Source: Tubulanus polymorphus
Taxonomy: Eukaryota; Nemertea; Palaeonemertea; Tubulaniformes; Tubulanidae
NCBI RefSeq assembly: GCF_964204645.1
Contig: NC_134025.1
Span: 31,216,001-31,280,000 of the forward strand
Direction of reading: 5' to 3'
DNA length: 64,000 nt
Position 1 is the first letter of the stretch. Each line of letters opens with the position of its first letter. Shown here one piece after another: positions 50,722 through 61,835 of the stretch. The translations under genes were made by a program, and so were the position numbers. The notes beneath the pieces were generated by a model. That model saw only the letters and a program-made list of their open reading frames with translations, searched no databases and had not been told where the DNA came from.

Positions 50722-51189
50722 ACTAAAACCAGACAGGATGATACGCGGACAGGGGTTTCGATTGAACCGTCGTAAAATTCCGGTTGAGGAACATCAATTC
50801 CATATCCTTCTTCGGTATCATGCAGCCTTCATCAGTTCGATGATAATTTTCAGTAGCGCATGTGGCAGTCCTCAAGATCAGGCTGTATCCCGTCAGAATA
50901 CAGTGCTGATTGAAAAAGTGCCCTCATGAATTTTTGTCATATACTGTCAAAGATTATTTCTAAAAAAAAGGATTTCTGTCGCCGGTAACATCATAATGCG
51001 ACAGTTCATCATTGCATTGGGGCTCGTAAAAATAGTAATTGGCCGTAAAAAGCGTTCTCTGCAGAATACTCAGAGCCTTTCTAAAACGCCGGAAAGTGGG
51101 TCGCAATTAGAGCTACATCTGTCATAAGAAACTCATCAATAAAAGATTGATTATTTTCTGAAATGTTTTTTAGCTGCTTGAACGACAGT

Positions 51190-51256
51190 ATTAACACGTA
51201 GAATTGATAAGTTCACACCTGACGATGATCTCTAGGGTGAGATCGAAACGTCGTGT
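51190..51256 (+). ncRNA. Hammerhead-ribozyme-like motif in a retroelement tail
   Basis: In order: ACACGTA (possible GUA cleavage triplet), a small GAATT/AGTTC hairpin, CTGACGA (fits core CUGANGA), stem GATCTC/GAGATC with a six-base loop, then GAAA followed by CGT pairing with ACG. Extra bases (ACAC before the core and a T after it) depart from the canonical fold, so it is probably a decayed or look-alike motif. Upstream bases from 51140 match 57297-57352. Confidence 0.3.
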
Positions 51257-51298
51257 CTTCTATATATTTTAGAGTTTTTAAATTATTTTAATCTGTAG

Positions 51299-51391
51299 AT
51301 AGTGAGTTGTACCTCTCTCCTCCCCTCCCTCCTCCCTCCGTCCCTCAGTCTTCCCTCCCTAATTCTCTCCCTAACCCCCTCCAGCACGCGG
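51299..51391. repeat. Pyrimidine-rich low-complexity run
   Basis: CCTCCCTCCGTCCCTCAGTC-type sequence; no repeat period is clear. Confidence 0.5.
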
Positions 51392-52242
51392 GCTGTGTAA
51401 TTGTGATATCTCTCGACTTTAAAGATGAACAAATGTTAACATATAGCTCCAATCAATCAAGTGACTTTTCTCATGAAATGGGACTGGTTGAAGCAGGGAA
51501 CTAAGTATTTTTGATTCTTCACGAAGGAGTAACACATGGTTCTCACACTTCAGTGTTTTTTAGTACCTTGATGTAAGAACGGACAGAAAACCAGCAGATC
51601 AGACATTATGTTCTCAGAATCCAAGTTGGAACAATTATCTTATCATTGTTACTGACGGTAAGGTTTGATTTCACTCATCTTAAAATTCTTCAGATTATAA
51701 CGAAAATTAGAAATTAATTGATATGAATGAATCATTATGACATAAATAATGCTTGGACTTTTTGAGAATTTCAGAGTATTCGTCATATAGATAGAGGTCT
51801 TTTTATAATAGGCATTTTAGAATGGAAGGGAACCGAAAAAGGATGAAAATAAACATTTTATCATTGAGTATAATTTTCCGCATAAATCCTCGGAACGACT
51901 GCAGAAAAAAATTAAAAAGGAGTAAAAATTGTGCAGAACAAAGAAATTGTAATGAAAATGCGGAGGATTTAGAAAAAAAATAATTTTCTCAATTTGATGA
52001 TTTTTGCAGAATTCCGGCAGCCGGATCCGTATTACAATTAATTAAAAACAAGGCTTTATCAATTTAATCTAATCTAATCAGAAAACAACATCATATCTAT
52101 TAAGTTAGTTAGATTTTGATAGAAATACTTACTGATCATTCAAGAAATTCTGATTATTGTTGAATTCTCAGTGAACAAAAAAAATCACTTTGCTGTAGTT
52201 TGAAATGTAACGATTTATTGTAGTTTTTAGACACGTCTTGGG

Positions 52243-53622
52243 ATGATGAAACTGTTGGTGATTATCCTCGCTTTATTCGCCGGTAAGTTATCAATTTATC
52301 AAGAACAAAAGAAAAAAATGAACTGGCCATTTTGAAAATTTCTACTTTGAAAACTTTTGATCAAAATCTACATAAAGTAGCGGTGGTTATTCATTTCGAC
52401 AGGTTGCAATCATTTCAATCACTTTGTGTTTTGATCAGGTTCGAATCCCACATTTATTCCTGAAATGTTGTACGTATCACTTCTAATGATGATGCATTGA
52501 TGACGTAGTGCACATCCTCTCAAAAAATTAAAATTAAAAAAAAATTGAATAAACTTTATGAAATATTTTTGATTACAAAATAAATGCAAAAATTCAAAAT
52601 TGTGATTGTTATTTTGAAACGTCACTACTGATGACGTAGTTCACATCGACTCACACAGAACCCCTTTAAACAACGCATGTATCAATGTATAAACATTAGT
52701 GTTACCATTTTTTACGGCGTCAAAAAATGTTTTTTTTTTACGAATGGTGAATTTTCTTTTTCTATACAGAAGCGGCGGGTCAGGAATTAATAACAGTTCG
52801 TGGTAAACTGGCGCAACGGCGCGATGACGCCCCGAGTCGGGCCGTCTGCCCTGACGGGTACGTCATCAAAACATGTCGCTGCGAGTTCAGGAACAGATGT
52901 GATGGAGCCTTGTTCGAAAATGGAACGACATGTCTCATAAAGATGACTGCGGGAAAAGCTCCAACAAAGGTTTACTCATTTACTAAATATGATTATAAAA
53001 TTATTAAAGATGATGTTACCAAGACAAACACCTTTTTCCTTGCTGGAAATGTGATCTTTCCACGATATGGATTCGAACATGATTTTGATTTTCACGATAC
53101 CATCAGGTTCGAATCCCGAGGATGGCTATGAAGCTGGTAATGGAATCCCTTAATCTTTATGTTATTTTTATCTCTATACTCAGGCGATTGGACAATGTAC
53201 TCGGGATATATGTGGTGATGTTTGGAATACTGCAAGCACAAAACTTTTCATCAGACCATCAGTAAATTGTCCCTATGGATTCGATATGACTGATTGTAAT
53301 ATCTACACTCCGTGAGTATTTCATCGAGATTACACTGGATATCGTTATTTCAGGACGATGCCGCCAGGGGGCAGTTCAGATCACTACTTCAACCTTCAGT
53401 TAGATAGAAATGATAAATTACGTTCCACTTGTAAAATGTTAAAAACCTGTATATATTTAAAGATGGAAACAAAAAACTAATCTGCGGAATGTATATGCAA
53501 CTAAAAGCCAGGTACAGAGTGGAGGCAGAACCGTTTGGAATTGCCAGTCAGATGCGCGATGTGAGGGTTACAGGTCCCAATGTTCAGTTCAAGCGAGATG
53601 TTACAAGAAATCAGTACAATAA
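52243..53622 (+). CDS. Secreted cysteine-rich protein, family member 2
   Basis: Exons 52243-52282, 52770-52969, 53184-53311 and 53463-53622 give 175 residues. A 5' UTR exon ending at 51657 and an acceptor at 52230 are visible. Signal start MMKLLVIILALFA. The mature chain has 13 cysteines in the family pattern: CPDGYVIKTCRC, NRCDGALF, TCLIKM, QCTRDICGDVW, NCPYGFDMTDCNIY, then SGGRTVWNCQSDARC and CSVQARCYK. Intron phases (1, 0, 2) are identical in all members. The final acceptor (TTTAAAG) is weak compared with TTGTAG in members 3 and 4. AATAAA at 53653-53658. Likely a secreted structural or mucosal protein; function unknown. Confidence 0.9.
52385..52460. repeat. tRNA-like (SINE-derived) segment in intron 1 of member 2
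   Basis: Contains the B-box GGTTCGAATCCC at 52438-52449 and matches the equivalent intron segments of members 1 and 3. Confidence 0.5.
53080..53130. repeat. B-box-bearing repeat relic in intron 2 of member 2
   Basis: ACCATCAGGTTCGAATCCCG, matching similar relics in intron 2 of members 3 (55675-55700) and 4 (58965-59065). Confidence 0.45.
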
Positions 53623-53739
53623 GAATTGATAGAATCTAATTCACTTTTATCAAATAAAACTATATGCAATAACGTACTCTTGGTTTTTCTGAGCGACAAT
53701 TTTGGAGATTTATATGTTCCCCATCTGTTCACGCAGTGA

Positions 53740-54000
53740 CGTGTGTTAGGTATTAATATTGAGGTGTCTCCAGTTTATCAAAAATATCATCTTTTTCAAA
53801 TCGGTTTTGTATTTCTTCTGTTTGTAGCTGATGTTTTTTTTTTATGGAGAGGGAAACAACTGACGCATTTTAGTACAGACACACTGAATTCCTCTAGTTT
53901 TTCTATTTTAATTGATGAATTCGTAGGAATCTCCCCTCCACTGCCGAAACGGGAGATAGGGGTATTCTTTTTGTAGATAAACTACACTTATTGTCGTGAA
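53740..54000. repeat. Duplicated intergenic segment, copy upstream of member 3
   Basis: Shares TCAAATCGGTTTTGTATTT and GGAAACAACTGACGC with 57340-57560 upstream of member 4, about 3.6 kb away, so intergenic DNA was duplicated along with the gene. Confidence 0.7.
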
Positions 54001-54164
54001 CATGGACGGGGTCGATTCAAAAAATCCAAGTTATATGATACTGAGTTAAATTGAGTCACCTCCTTCTCTACAGATCCGTTTGAGAGACGAGCCTTGGGAG
54101 AGCCCTGTCACACTCGAACCTTACACGGCTAGAATCTTGGAGGAGCCCAATGCCATCAGGGACC

Positions 54165-54295
54165 AGTTCCACAGTCGTGAGTTAGCGTTAATTAACTCTG
54201 ACTTAAAATCAATTCATTTTCAATGAGTTAACTCTGAGTCAAATCTTAATTCACAACTTACTGTGGAACTGAGTCGAATCCCTGCCGCATTATAG
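54165..54295. repeat. Dispersed repeat with CAGTTCCACAG and GAGTTAACTCTGA
   Basis: The words CAGTTCCACAGT, GAGTTAACTCTGAGTCAAAT and CTGTGGAACTG recur near 5500-5560, 21240-21300, 21900, 22630-22700, 25640 and 42139-42215, and the first built the array at 35225. This is the commonest dispersed repeat in the window. Confidence 0.65.
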
Positions 54296-54479
54296 GATTC
54301 ATATATGGACCTGGATCCGACCGATATGATGCATATAACTTGAAATATTAATTGACTTCTAAATAAAAAATAGATATTAAGACACAGTGAATCTTAGCCG
54401 TAATCGTTTAATAGATCTTTCTCAATGAACATTACACTGAAACGATTTCAAATTGGTAGGAAACGTTATACCGCGGGTT

Positions 54480-54661
54480 GTATATGGTTATATATTTTGA
54501 TATCCCCGTTGAGGAATATGATTCCTGAGCTTGAAACGACATATGTTTTTCACACTCAAGCGATTTTATTTTTGAAACGAGACCAGACGAGAGTTTTTGT
54601 ATACGTGTTATTTGCGCAGAATCCGGTGATCAGTCAACAACTATTCTATCAATACTGCACG
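54480..54661 (+). promoter_or_regulatory. Promoter and 5' UTR exon of member 3
   Basis: The segment from about 54490 (TATATTTTGATATCC) to the donor at 54661 is about 85% identical to 57945-58150 before member 4. Both end GTCAACAACTATTCTATCAA and TACTGC at a GTAAGT donor. An acceptor (TTTTTAG, 54843) joins it to the ATG exon. Confidence 0.6.
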
Positions 54662-54858
54662 GTAAGTTTAATTTCATTACTAAGAATTTATAACGAAAAT
54701 TCTGAAATAGAGTTATATGAATTAGAAATTCAATTTAGTTTAATTAAATTAAATTCAATTTAACTTTGATTTAATGACGATATTTTTATCCATCAGATTA
54801 TGATAATTTTGAAACAATTGTTACGATTTATTGTAGTTTTTAGACACGTATCCTTGTG

Positions 54859-56614
54859 ATGATGAAACTCTTGGTGGTTATCCTCGCTTTATTCGCCGGT
54901 AAGTTTTCAATTTATCATTCACAAAAATTTCAAGAATGTAAAAACCATATTCATAAGAATTAGGGTGGAAGAAAGCTTTGTGATTCAAATAAATTTATCT
55001 AAAATGTCTTAGACAACTCAATCCGCAAATACCAGAGACGGAATTAAAAACTTATCTTATGTTCATTCAATTTCTACATGTCATTTGTTTTTTAAGTTAA
55101 AATTTGCATAATGTAATGGCGGCGACTCATTTCAATCGGTCAAATGCACCATACGTGTCGATTGAGTTCGAATCCCACGTTTACTGAAACATTTAATCAT
55201 TAGGTTATGAAGTGTAATTTCAATGGAAAAAAATCCCAAGGGAGATGAAATCAAAAGGTTGTCTTGTCCCATAGAAATTTTAGTTTATTTTTTCACCGAT
55301 CAAGTTCCTTAAGCAACATAAAGCGTTTACTACGAATGATGCCAGATTTGTTTGGATACAGATTTCTACGCGGTGCACGGGTTAGTTACTGTTCACGGCG
55401 ATCTCGCGCAACAACGAGATGACGCCGAGAGTGTAGCCGTCTGTCCTGAAGGTCACGTGATTAAAACATGTCGCTGCGAGGATAGGACTAAATGCGACGG
55501 AGCGCTGTTCAAAGATGACAAAACATGCATCATAAGAATGAGAGCTGGCGCCTCTCCAACAAAGGTCAATTATATTTATATTCAAGTTTAATTAGTGAAT
55601 ACAAAATTCTTTAAAAAGTCGTGTACCCGGTACCCAAGAACATCACCTTGCCAATTAAATGTGACATCCTTCAACGACATCCGGATTCGAACCTGATTGC
55701 ATTTGTCGTACAGCCTACCGCATCGAGAGGACGCTGCGAATGCCTTCCTCGGCGGGAGGAATGTGGCAGACGCGCACGATGTCATCACAGAGTCGAATAG
55801 GGGGCGCCCCTAGGGAAAGGACCTCTATTTCTTCAAATTGCTACTCGTCCTACAGTTCTAATTAGATCAATTCCAAATCTAACACGATTATTCTAAGGAC
55901 CAATACCTACAAAGTACGGGGCTGTTTTTGGATTTGCCCAAGAGAGGGTGCCTCTACTCTATTTCTTCAATCACACAGCGGAGCCATATAAGCCGAGACT
56001 CCTTCTTTTTATAATCAGGCGATTGGAGAATGCGCCAAGGATGAATGTGGTGATGTTTGGGTGTCTAAACGCTCGGGATATGCTGTAAGACCATCGGTCA
56101 CTTGTGAACCTGGTTTCGTGATGACTGGTTGTAATATCTACTCTCCGTAAGTATTCGTCACATCCGCTAAAACGGCACCGCCAGGTTGCAGTCTAGATCA
56201 CTACTCAACTGCCACAGTTGGTGTTGAGTGGCGTCCTGCCTCCCGCGAAGCTAGGCAGGGATTCAAACCTGATGGCATCCTGATGCATCTGGTTCGAATC
56301 CCTAAAATGAAAAGAAATCACGTTTAAAATGCTTAACAACTAAGCTAGAAAATTCAGTCAGATTGTTAAAAATCTAGAATTTCAATTTGTACTTGAATGA
56401 GTCTCGATTTTTTTATATCGAGTCCAGCTATAATCTAAACGTAAAACTGAATAAATATATTTGTAGATGGAAAACCACGGATAGCCTGGAGAATGTGTAC
56501 TCAACTAAAAGCCAGGTACAGAGCGGAGGTAAAACTGTGTGGAAATGCCAGTCAGACGCCGACTGTCCAAACTCAACATGTATCGTTGACGCGAGATGTC
56601 TCAAGCCATCATAA
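54859..56614 (+). CDS. Secreted cysteine-rich protein, family member 3
   Basis: Exons 54859-54898, 55362-55564, 56019-56146 and 56467-56614 give 172 residues. Signal start MMKLLVVILALFA, then DFYAVHGLVTVHGDL. It has 13 cysteines: CPEGHVIKTCRC, TKCDGALF, TCIIRM, ECAKDECGDVW, TCEPGFVMTGCNIYSPW, GGKTVWKCQSDADC, TCIVDARC. The FVMTGCN segment is the closest in the family to the PCSK9-type LTGC signature. Exon 1 and the upstream 400 bases are nearly identical to member 4, so these two are the latest duplicates, while the mature chains differ a lot. AATAAA at 56646-56651. Confidence 0.92.
55105..55190. repeat. tRNA-like (SINE-derived) segment in intron 1 of member 3
   Basis: AGTTCGAATCCCACGTTTAC at 55165, preceded by TTTCAATCGGTCAAA, aligns with the segment in member 1 intron 1. 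Confidence 0.5.
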
Positions 56615-56819
56615 TAAAAATCGATAAAACTGAATTAACTTAATCAATAAAACTATGGTATTATATATTACTGATTTGTAGTACTTAATTCTGGATTGTT
56701 CTATTTTTCTGTTCTCTGTTTCCATTCGTATTTAATGAATAAAATATAAATTGTTCGCTACAAAAAACCGTTTTATCTCGAGTAGAATTTGACTTACTCT
56801 GCGATTCGGGGGAGGGTTT

Positions 56820-57340
56820 GTCGTTCCGACCTACAAGCTAATACCTGAACATTAAACATCAGATAATTTCTACAAATGAAGGAACATGGACTAAAGTTTC
56901 CGGTGATCCGACAGTGAATCTCCGTATCCAGTTTATTGAATATATGAATTAGAATATCCATAATTATAATTCTGTCGATCAGATCTTGCTCGTGAAAAAT
57001 TACTGCATTAAGACCTTGCGGTTTAAACTTAAATGAAGGAGGCTTTGGTTTATGAAATACATCACTTCTCTGACGGATTGTTTTGCTCTCAGTATCACTG
57101 GTGGTCCAACATCAGCATCGCTGGTGGTCAATAAGTTGTCAACATTAGTATGACTGGTGGTCATGTTGTCACCATTAGTATCCCTAGCCGGATTGTGTTC
57201 ACTACAAATAATCAATGCTACAACCTTAACCTACATTCAACCACAGAGCATATCGCTCATAGAATAAGATACTTAGTGATCTGATATCGTTGATCAATAA
57301 AAGATTATTGGATTTCTGACATTTTTGCGGGTGCTTGAAC
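56820..57340. other. Intergenic between members 3 and 4, no gene
   Basis: A short tandem with CACTGGTGGTCAACATC/ACTGGTGGTCATGTTG words lies at 57095-57180. The end matches 51140-51195 upstream of member 2. Confidence 0.45.
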
Positions 57341-57944
57341 CAAAGTAACACGTGTTTACAATTGACATGTCTCCAATCTATCAAAAATTTTTTCAAATCG
57401 GTTTTGTATTTTTTCAAGTTGAAGCTGACGTTGTTTTTTTGTGGAGAGAGCTTAGGAAACAACTGACGCTGACAAAACTGATTCTCTTTAGTACGGGCAC
57501 AATGCGGAGTTCTCAGGTTCTACCTAAATTTTGTGTAGAGTTTTGATATGAAAGCCAGAAGATCTCTCTACTGCCGCTAAGGGGGATAGGTGTATTATTG
57601 ATCACTACAATGAATGCGAAATATATTCAAATATACCCGCATGGATTCGAAAACCCGATGGCATAGCGGGGCAAACGGTTCGAATTTCTGCCCGACCAGG
57701 ATAAACATCGACTGAATAATCCGTATAGACATTATAATTCAAAGTTTAAAACGGTCCCTTTGAACCTGAATTTGTTAACGAAAAAAAAACATCAAGATAC
57801 ATTGTACTTTTTAGAAGATCTACCAAAGAACGAGAAAACGTTCTTAAACATTTCGCTTCGTGATCAGAAACGTATTAGAGGTGTAACATTACGTACCCGG
57901 GGCGAGGGAACGGGTGGAGGGGGAGGGGGGAGGGTGGTATGGGG

Positions 57945-58150
57945 TTTACTTGTATTTTGATATCCCTTGAGGAATATGATTCCTGAGCTTGAAACGACAT
58001 ATGTTTTTCACACTCAAGTGACTTTACTTTTGAAACGACGACGCAAAAACGTGAGACCAGACGAGAATAATGTACACGTATATGATTGTATACGTGTTAT
58101 TTGCTAAGAATCCAGTGATCAGTCAACAACTATTCTATCAATACTGCGCA
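57945..58150 (+). promoter_or_regulatory. Promoter and 5' UTR exon of member 4
   Basis: Conserved with the region before member 3; contains GAGGAATATGATTCCTGAGC and the donor at 58150/58151 (GCA|GTAAGT). A G-rich run (GGAGGGGGAGGGGGGAGG) at 57917 is specific to this copy. Confidence 0.6.
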
Positions 58151-58361
58151 GTAAGTTTCTAACTCTATTGATCTTTATTTGAGGTTTATCGCGAAAGCTA
58201 TACAACTTTTTTTGAAATGAAATTCTAAATAGTCATCTTCAGGATTACAAATTTTCGGACTCGACGTATATCATTTTTTCTTTATAATTGTGGGATTCTC
58301 TTTATAATCTCGCTACAACGCGGATCCATAGTGTTTTATCAATGGTTATTTTAGGCACGTG

Positions 58362-59499
58362 ATGATGAAACTCTTGGTGGTTATCCTCGCTTTATTCGCC
58401 GGTAAGTTTTCAATTAATCAATTTTAAAGTTAATTGTTTTTGGCTGATTTTAACATGACATTTTTAAGTGGTATCATACGATACAATGAACGGTCTTTTC
58501 TTACCCTATAGACACTAACTCTGTACCTTTTGACAAACCAAACCCACTTTTTACCTAACCCTCTAGACCCTAAACCCTTTTTTTCTGCGATTGAAAAATC
58601 CGCCATTTTGTTTTCGTTTTTGTTTTGGAAATGGGAGTTAGAACTGCTCAACTTAATGAAGTTTTCTAAATGATTTGTCGCTACAGATTTCTATGCGGTA
58701 CACGCGGTAGTAAAAGTTACAGGTGACCTCGCAGAGGAAAAAGATGACGCCGAGAGTAGAGCCGTCTGTCCTTCGGGTCACGTGATTAAAACCTGTAGTT
58801 GCGGGTGTGAATCTAGATGCGACGGAGCGATCTTCGAAGATGATCAAACGTGTCTCATTCACATGAGTCACGACAAAACTGCAACAAAGGTTACTCAATG
58901 TGATCACAAAATCCTAAAAATCGTTTAAATAGCCAGCTATGTGGCATCCTTTCATGACATATTGATTCGAACCTGATCGCAGTCTCACGATGCCATCGGG
59001 TTCGAATCCGAGGTGGGAGAGTCTCACCATCCCATCAGGTTCGAATCCCGAGAGGATGGCTATCGGGCTGGTAATGGAATCTCTTATTTGATTTTGTAAA
59101 CAATTCGCCTGTTTCAGGCGGTTGCGGAATGTATTGCGGAATCGTGTGGTGACGACTGGAAGACTGTTCAGTCGCCATATTCTGTAAGACCTTCAGTTAA
59201 TTGTCCGGATGGATTTGAGATGACTGATTGTAATATCTTCTCTCCGTGAGTATTTCATCGGCCAGAAAATCCAGTTGAGTTGATCGCAAATCTAGAATTT
59301 CAATTTGTTGAAATGAGTAAGGATCATAAATCTATTTTACAATTGTAGATGGAAACACGAAGCTAACCTGGTGAACGTGTTTACAACTAAAAGTCAGGTA
59401 CAGAGCGGAGGTAAAACTGTATGGAAATGCCAGTCAGACGCCGACTGTCCCGGTGGTAGATGTATGGTTGAAGCGAGATGTCACAAAGAATCAGCGTAA
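58362..59499 (+). CDS. Secreted cysteine-rich protein, family member 4
   Basis: Exons 58362-58401, 58687-58889, 59118-59245 and 59349-59499 give 173 residues. Signal start MMKLLVVILALFA. It has 14 cysteines, one more than its paralogues: module one reads CPSGHVIKTCSCGCESRCDG, where an acidic residue has become a cysteine. The rest follows the family: TCLIHM, ECIAESCGDDW, NCPDGFEMTDCNIFSPW, GGKTVWKCQSDADC, RCMVEARC. Introns are shorter than in members 1-3, and the tRNA-like segment of intron 1 is missing. AATAAA at 59532-59537. Probable function as for the family: secreted, disulphide-rich, unknown role. Confidence 0.92.
58965..59065. repeat. B-box-bearing tandem relic in intron 2 of member 4
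   Basis: Two copies of CCATC(G/A)GGTTCGAATCC, at 58994 and 59033, with TCTCAC before each. Confidence 0.5.
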
Positions 59500-59539
59500 T
59501 CAAAATCACTAAAAGTTGAATACACCGAATCAATAAAAC

Positions 59540-60085
59540 TATGTTAGGTTTTTTCCGAATTGTGGTCTATTTTTCTGTTATCTTCCGTTCGATTCGTGAA
59601 TAAATATAATATTGTGAACTTTCTCATTACGACAAACATTGTTTTTATCCTACGTAGAAATCTGGAGCAGGCGAATTATTTTCCAAATAGAAACGACTGT
59701 GTACCCTTAACGAGAAGGGCCTCCAAACTCTGAGGCAAGCGAGTATTCGTCAGGTGTCGCTAGTAGTAACATACTCGCGCATAGTTTCGAATAAAATTCG
59801 ATTAAATTTTTCTTTGCGAAGTGAATCAATTTTCAATGTTCCCGACCGTACACCCGAGATAGGAACGGCAAGGTAGTTAGGTGGTATCCCTGGAGAACCC
59901 CCGATCTCTTAACTGTTGACCAATCAAATCATACAAATCAAATTGTCACTAACAAACCAGAGGAAACACGTGTAGCAATGTCATTTGTGATATACACCGA
60001 TGTAATTCAATTTTCACTTCTGGTCTGGTTTGCTTTTTGATCACCAATTCGTCGCTCGGTTTGGTTTTTGATCATTAGTTCTAAG
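59540..60085. other. Intergenic, no gene recognised
   Basis: No frame, repeat or RNA motif seen. Confidence 0.4.
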
Positions 60086-60370
60086 GTATAAATAATACGA
60101 TTTATTATTGATACATCAACAGCAGTGAACACGTGGTATCCTCCACAGATCTACAGCGCAATCCAGGAATCTTTCGCTGCTAGTTTCCATAAGGTCAAGG
60201 TCAGAGACTGTAGTCGAAGTCCTACGGGACCATTTAGAAATGAGGGCCCTGCAGGAGGATTTATGCCTAGCGATAACTTTAATACCCAGTCAATACAACA
60301 AGTCACTACCTTTTTGCTACAAATTTCAATCGTATTTTGACAATGATTGTGACAGTGTAGAGCGTGAGTT
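60086..60370 (+). other. Possible small transcription unit with TATA box
   Basis: GGTATAAATAAT at about 60086 is a good TATA box. About 150 bases downstream the first ATG (60239) opens a 43-codon frame ending in VEREL. A second frame through 60125-60340 has coding-like composition but no ATG at its start. I cannot decide whether either is translated. Confidence 0.2.
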
Positions 60371-60672
60371 GTGACGTCATCGGGCAGAGAGAGAAAACCT
60401 TTTAGGTGAATTGAATTTGTTTCTATTCAAATATCGATTTTTTTTCGGAGCATTCCCACAAGAGACGCAGAGAAAGTGAACCATTTTGTTATTAATTGGA
60501 ACAAGATTCAATAGACAGTATAGCAGCAACAGCGCCATCTACCCCACTCAGAACAGAATGCTATATCCGAAATATATACATATTGAAATAAAATAATATA
60601 ACAATAAATCGAGGATTCATATTTTGATTTTCAGGAATCCGAAACAGGTATGTGGGTAGTCAAACAGTAGAT

Positions 60673-61122
60673 TTATAAAACAAGTTTTGAATTTGTCCAA
60701 TAATGTTTGCCGTTGTGCTGTTTCCGGTGATGGCGATGTTTTCCTCCATGTTTTCCATGTCTCCCTCTTCCATTGCGCATGCGTCGTGGTCTGGCCGGTT
60801 TCTTTTTTATTTTCGGTTGAACAGGTGGCGGCACTGTCGTTTCCGGTTTGGTATTGTAGAATGTTTGAATTTTGAATAAGGAGCAACCGTCGTCCAGTTG
60901 GTAACCACCACTACTCCAACAATCGTCCTTGCAACTAGTGACGTCATATTGAACTACTTGCTCCTGACAGTAAACACATTTCAGCAGACAATGTTCGACG
61001 AACGACTGACCGGACAGACGATCTTCCAGAATCGATGACGTCACCACAACTGAACGCAATATTACGTGCAAAGTGACAAACGTTATCACGTGACCTATCA
61101 ACAGCCAATCAGGCGCAACCAT
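60673..61122 (-). CDS. Secreted six-cysteine peptide precursor with eclosion-hormone-like cysteine spacing
   Basis: 149 residues in one coding exon. The ATG follows an acceptor (TTTATTTCAG at 61124) by one base, so a 5' UTR exon lies upstream. Residues 7-30 are hydrophobic (signal peptide). Cysteines at 45, 49, 52, 64, 68 and 80 have spacing x3, x2, x11, x3, x11; arthropod eclosion hormone has x3, x2, x12, x3, x10. A Pro-rich linker and a strongly basic His/Lys/Arg/Gly tail (residues 105-141) follow, with basic cleavage candidates KKK and RPRR. The protein is probably secreted and perhaps processed. The relation to eclosion hormone or the wider CHH/ITP-like helical peptides is inferred from spacing alone; sequence identity outside cysteines is low. 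Confidence 0.75.
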   Translation of the reverse strand: MVAPDWLLIGHVITFVTLHVILRSVVVTSSILEDRLSGQSFVEHCLLKCVYCQEQVVQYDVTSCKDDCWSSGGYQLDDGCSLFKIQTFYNTKPETTVPPPVQPKIKKKPARPRRMRNGRGRHGKHGGKHRHHRKQHNGKHYWTNSKLVL

Positions 61123-61465
61123 TCTGAAATAAAGGAATAATTTGAGTTGGATTTGTTCAATGATAGGCGGCCATTTCGATACTTCCCATAATACATCAGA
61201 ATTTTGGGAAGGGCTGTGTTGCTATGATACGTTACATTGTTGAGCAAAATTTGTTCGTTCAACAATATCGTATCATAGCAACATTATTCCCCAAAAACGA
61301 GATGTATTATGGGAAAAGTGTATATCATTATCTATATTGGATATATATTATATTCGATCTCAGGACCCAGTTCCGTTGTCATGGATGAGACAAACATAAT
61401 CTAAAGGATAAGTTAAAGATAATCTTGGTTCTTTAACCAATCTATCAACTAATTTCGGGTATAGT

Positions 61466-61835
61466 ATAGTAGGATATGGAGGTACCTCAGTGGGATATGA
61501 TGTACCTCAGTAGGATATGGAGGTACCTCAGTGGGATATGGAGGTACCTCAGTGGGATATGGAGGTACCTCAGTGGGATATGATGTACCTCAGTAGGATA
61601 TGGAGGTACCTCAGTGGGATATGGAGGTACCTCAGTAGGATATGGAGGTACCTCAGTAGGATATGGAGGTACCTCAGTGGGATATGGAGGTACCTCAGTG
61701 GGATATGGAGGTACCTCAGTGGGATATGGAGGTACCTCAGTAGGATATGGAGGTACCTCAGTGGGATATGGAGGTACCTCAGTAGGATATGGAGGTACCT
61801 CAGTGGGATATGATGTACCTCAGTGGTACGGTGAA
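61466..61835. repeat. 21-bp minisatellite GGTACCTCAGTGGGATATGGA
   Basis: About 17 units, most with a KpnI site (GGTACC). Three units are shorter (GATGTACCTCAGT). A 98-codon frame here is an artefact of the 21-base period. Confidence 0.95.

Noticed and set aside
52438-59049. GGTTCGAATCC motifs considered as tRNA genes
   Set aside because: No cloverleaf or acceptor stem around any of them; they are decayed tRNA-derived repeat relics.
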